From assembly GCA_928724745.1 (NCBI GenBank), contig CAKMXJ010000032.1, forward strand, positions 62,001 through 126,000: a stretch of 64,000 nucleotides of DNA. Reading direction: 5' to 3'. The translations under genes were made by a program, and so were the position numbers. The notes beneath the pieces are model-generated. The model saw nothing but the letters and a program-made list of their open reading frames with translations. It was not told where the DNA came from and did not search any database. Numbering within the stretch: the stretch's first letter is position 1; each line of letters opens with the position of its first letter. Below, piece by piece: positions 61,242-64,000 of this stretch. Source of the DNA: Anthracocystis setariae (taxonomy: Eukaryota > Basidiomycota > Ustilaginomycetes > Ustilaginales > Ustilaginaceae).

Positions 61242-62820
61242 GGTTCAGAGCGTGATGTGAGGGTGAGCGCGGGAGCGTGTACCTCGTTGAGGGTGTCAAG
61301 ACCAAGCGGCCTCTGACGTTGGAGCGTCAGCACGGGAGACGTCGATGAGTTGAGATGGATGAGAGGCGGCAAAAGGTCAAGTGCGGATCGAGGAGACTTA
61401 AGTATCCTTGGCGGAAAAGTGGCGGAAGTGGAAGAGAGGTAAATAGGTAAGGATTCAGAAACTTGGCGAGGACCAAAAAAGGATCTCACCACCGACTCAC
61501 ACATGACCATCGTGGGCAATGACTTACAGCAGCGATAGGAATCTCCGCGGACAACGAGAACGACGAGTTCAGACAGGTCTCAGAGCAGTTGTTCTACGCG
61601 AGGAGACCAACGTGTTGGCTATATCCTTGGGATGAGCAAGCTCTAAAAGCGCGGACGGGGCACAGTCCAGGGGCGCGTTTCTCCATGGCAAAGTCAGTGT
61701 TTAGCACAGGTGTAATGGCCATATACAATAGGGTCTGGTTTGAAACTCACCGTCTTAGGCGGTAGCGTTGTTTACACTGCATGTGGCTATACGGATTGAC
61801 AGATATGCGGGAGCGTCGGTCAGGCAACACTCTGAGGAATTACAAAGAGACCATGACAGAATAGCAAATCCAAACCTCGGATCGCATCGCCATTCGCGGT
61901 TCGACTTCGCCTGACCGAGCTCAATCCAGAAGGATCTCTAAACAATGCTTTGGTCGTGTGGTCTCAACGACAAGCTATCACGCTGTCGTCCGTACCCTCA
62001 CCATAGCTCATCCGCAAGTACCTCTTCGAGCCTAGTGTGTGCATCTTGCAAAGACGGATGCGATGTTTCTCAATCAAGTCTTGTAACATCAATCAAGTCT
62101 TGTAACAAAAGTCAATGAAACTAGCCCGGTAAAACATCGATGAAGTGCAGCTAGTGTGAGTTGCCGGCGTCGCTAGAAAGCGGGCTGAATAAATATGTCA
62201 GAAATGCTGACAGCTTGCCACACAGAAATAAAAAACGAGAGCGCGCGCGGACGGCCGGCATTTTTCTACCGGTGTCAACGCTTGTGACGCAACGCAACCA
62301 ACCGCCTTCTGAGAATTCCATCGGAAACTTACCCGCCATCAACGAACTGGAATCTAACAATGACTCACTCTTCGTCAACGGCAAGGCTCGGTACAGCAAT
62401 TAGCGTGACAACCACGGCATGGCCACATGCATACATGCACGACTTCTTTCGGCAATTGCCCCACTACCACCGAGGTCCCCAGCTACAGAACTCGTGGGAT
62501 CGTCGTCCCGGCTATGCATCGGCAACCAACCAGAATCGACATCATCGCTCCATGGTGCTTGCCAAGCATCCATCAACTGACAGCAACTTCCTTACAAGAC
62601 CCTAACAATGGCTTTCCACCGGCATCGCCTTTCAGCTTGAATCAGGTATATTGCCGTCTGGCCCTCAACCGCTTCCCATGTGCTTTTCATTCTATTCAGT
62701 GGCGTCAATACGATATCAACTGTCTCATAGACTTCCTTGTCGGCAAAAATCATGGTTCCAATTTCCTGAATTTCGGTCCCGGCGCATCGCATGTAGATCC
62801 ATATTCAGGAGCCTAGATAG
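61242..62820. other. intergenic between the MFS transporter and the transcription-factor-like gene
   Basis: About 1.6 kb holding the transporter promoter and the 3' flank of the partial gene. It contains the 19-bp tandem duplication. Short frames near 62160-62816 look non-coding. Confidence 0.45.
62070..62107. repeat. 19-bp perfect tandem duplication
   Basis: TCAATCAAGTCTTGTAACA occurs twice without spacer, about 830 bp upstream of the transporter start. Confidence 0.95.
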
Positions 62821-64000
62821 CTAAAGGAAGGGCATGTCCAACCCCGCCGCCGCCAGATCGGTGAGAGCGTCGTCGAGCCACATCTTCGTCAACAGATCCT
62901 CCTGCCCGTTTTTCAAAGACATGCCGCCTGGCGACATGTTGCTCAAGGCTTCATCGGCCATTCGCTGCTGCGTCGATAGTGGCGGCTGCATGCTCCTCTG
63001 TTGCACATGGTTTGCCGAATTCGAGGAGCTCCCACCTCCAGCCCCACCCATATCCGATGACGGCGATCGGTTCGGTCCTGTGCGTGGTGATGGAGCCAGC
63101 ATGCTTCCCACCGATCCTGCATGCGGTCGCTGTGTCGACTGCATCTGGGTTTGTGCGCCATCTGCCCAGGACGACATGGGGTGATGCGAAGTGGGCGGTG
63201 CCAGCGTCGAGGTTTGATCGTCGAGCCACTTTAGAAACAGTTGAGGATCCACTTCTCCCGCCAAGATGTCCGCAGTACTCCACCAGCCGGATCCCTCCCC
63301 GCCAGCCAAATCTTGCGATGTCGACAGCGGCGCCGGATTCCATCCGCTTCCCGTGCCAACGTTCCACGACACGTTGCTCTGTTGCTTACCGTCCATCAGC
63401 TGTTGAGAGTGGGGTGCGGCTGTCGATGCGAAGCCGTCGAGTGGACCACTGGGCGCAGAGTGATTCAGCCCGAACGCGATATCGGTTGCGCTCGGAGTTG
63501 AACTGGTAGGCGTGGCGGACGCCATGTTTTGCGTCGCTTGGGAGATGCCGATTGGACCGGTAGCATTCCGTTCTGCGTCGCCAGGCGAGGCGCGAACATC
63601 TTGCTTCTCGTACTGTGCAGGATGAGACGTGCTACCAGTCCGTGCCTTGCCGCGACTCTGGCTAGAGCTGCGCGTCGCTGTCCTCGTCTTGGCATCGGTC
63701 AGTACGAGCTGCTTTGCCAGTTGACGCAAATACATCGAGTAGCGGTTCGCGAGATGAACGCCGTCTGGTGCAGCCCGCTCGAGTGCTGTGATCACTTGCT
63801 GCAATGATTGAGCGCAACGCTTGAGCGGCAGGATCACATCCGAGACAGCCGTTGCTTTGACACAAAACACGGCGGCCATGACGAGCAGCAAAAACCATCT
63901 TGCGGGAGCACACATCATGGTCTCTAGTTCTACCGTAAGAATACGAATAAGACTCTGCGCCGCTGCCAGCGCCTCTCGCACAAACGGATAGGCTGGATGC
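62821..64000 (-). CDS. C-terminal part of a probable fungal-specific transcription factor
   Basis: 392 residues are visible; the frame is open to the window edge, so the 5' part is missing. The first 100 residues (HPAYPFVREALAAAQSLIRIL onward, with an ARWFLLLVMAAVFCVKA helix) resemble the end of the fungal transcription-factor middle-homology region of Zn2Cys6 regulators. The rest is a Ser/Gln/Pro/Gly-rich tail of the kind used for activation, ending in a small acidic amphipathic block DLLTKMWLDDALTDLAAAG. No zinc cluster is in view. The call is moderate. No stop or intron interrupts the visible part. Confidence 0.55.
   Translation of the reverse strand, partial: HPAYPFVREALAAAQSLIRILTVELETMMCAPARWFLLLVMAAVFCVKATAVSDVILPLKRCAQSLQQVITALERAAPDGVHLANRYSMYLRQLAKQLVLTDAKTRTATRSSSQSRGKARTGSTSHPAQYEKQDVRASPGDAERNATGPIGISQATQNMASATPTSSTPSATDIAFGLNHSAPSGPLDGFASTAAPHSQQLMDGKQQSNVSWNVGTGSGWNPAPLSTSQDLAGGEGSGWWSTADILAGEVDPQLFLKWLDDQTSTLAPPTSHHPMSSWADGAQTQMQSTQRPHAGSVGSMLAPSPRTGPNRSPSSDMGGAGGGSSSNSANHVQQRSMQPPLSTQQRMADEALSNMSPGGMSLKNGQEDLLTKMWLDDALTDLAAAGLDMPFL

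Overview
This is nuclear DNA of a basidiomycete fungus, most likely a smut (Ustilaginales). That placement is an inference from gene content and architecture, since no database search was possible. Genes are packed at about one per 2 kb on both strands. Most are intronless. The introns I could place are 80-120 bp with GTAAGT-like donors, and codon use is C/G-rich. A 5S rRNA gene stands alone between protein genes, and one tRNA-Ala carries a short intron. There are no operons. Neighbouring genes are divergent pairs sharing promoters or convergent pairs with short gaps, and I see no intact transposon.

Layout: 1-5.5 kb holds the 5' part of an acyl/aryl-CoA ligase, a GPI-anchored cell-surface protein and a Zim17/DNL zinc-finger chaperone. 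5.7-14 kb holds a general amidase, a mitochondrial membrane AAA-type P-loop protein, the MCT-1/Tma20 translation factor, an NDUFAF6-like complex I assembly factor and the 3-hydroxyacyl-CoA dehydratase PHS1. 15-28 kb holds a PAQR (Izh) receptor with a very long N-terminus, a CYP53-like P450, a glycerophosphodiester phosphodiesterase, a UPF0658-like Golgi membrane protein and the AFG1 ATPase. 28-36 kb holds a VOC-fold protein, an HSL-type hydrolase, PP2A methylesterase and a PHO84-type phosphate transporter. 35.8-39.6 kb is gene-poor and contains a cluster of CACGTT/AACGTG hexamers upstream of PHO84. 39.6-50.4 kb holds a small membrane protein, a TPMT-like methyltransferase, a second small membrane protein with a 10-nt first exon, a PQ-loop transporter, tRNA-Ala, proline dehydrogenase PUT1, inositol oxygenase and a four-exon NTF2/SigF-like membrane protein. 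50.8-64 kb holds the 5S gene, a conserved protein of unknown function, a divergent transaldolase, a Rieske-AIF flavoprotein, a YCII-domain protein, SDH5/SDHAF2, a DHA1 drug/polyamine transporter and the 3' part of a probable fungal transcription factor.

About eight of the roughly thirty proteins look mitochondrial (Zim17, the AAA protein, NDUFAF6, AFG1, PUT1, the Rieske-AIF protein, the YCII protein and SDHAF2). Several act in respiratory-complex assembly. The genes do not form a recognisable metabolic cluster. The most notable non-coding signals are a duplicated hairpin with two compensatory base-pair changes just after PUT1 (47,185-47,284) and the phosphate-response-like motif cluster upstream of PHO84. 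I found no clear novel defence, mobile or biosynthetic system.
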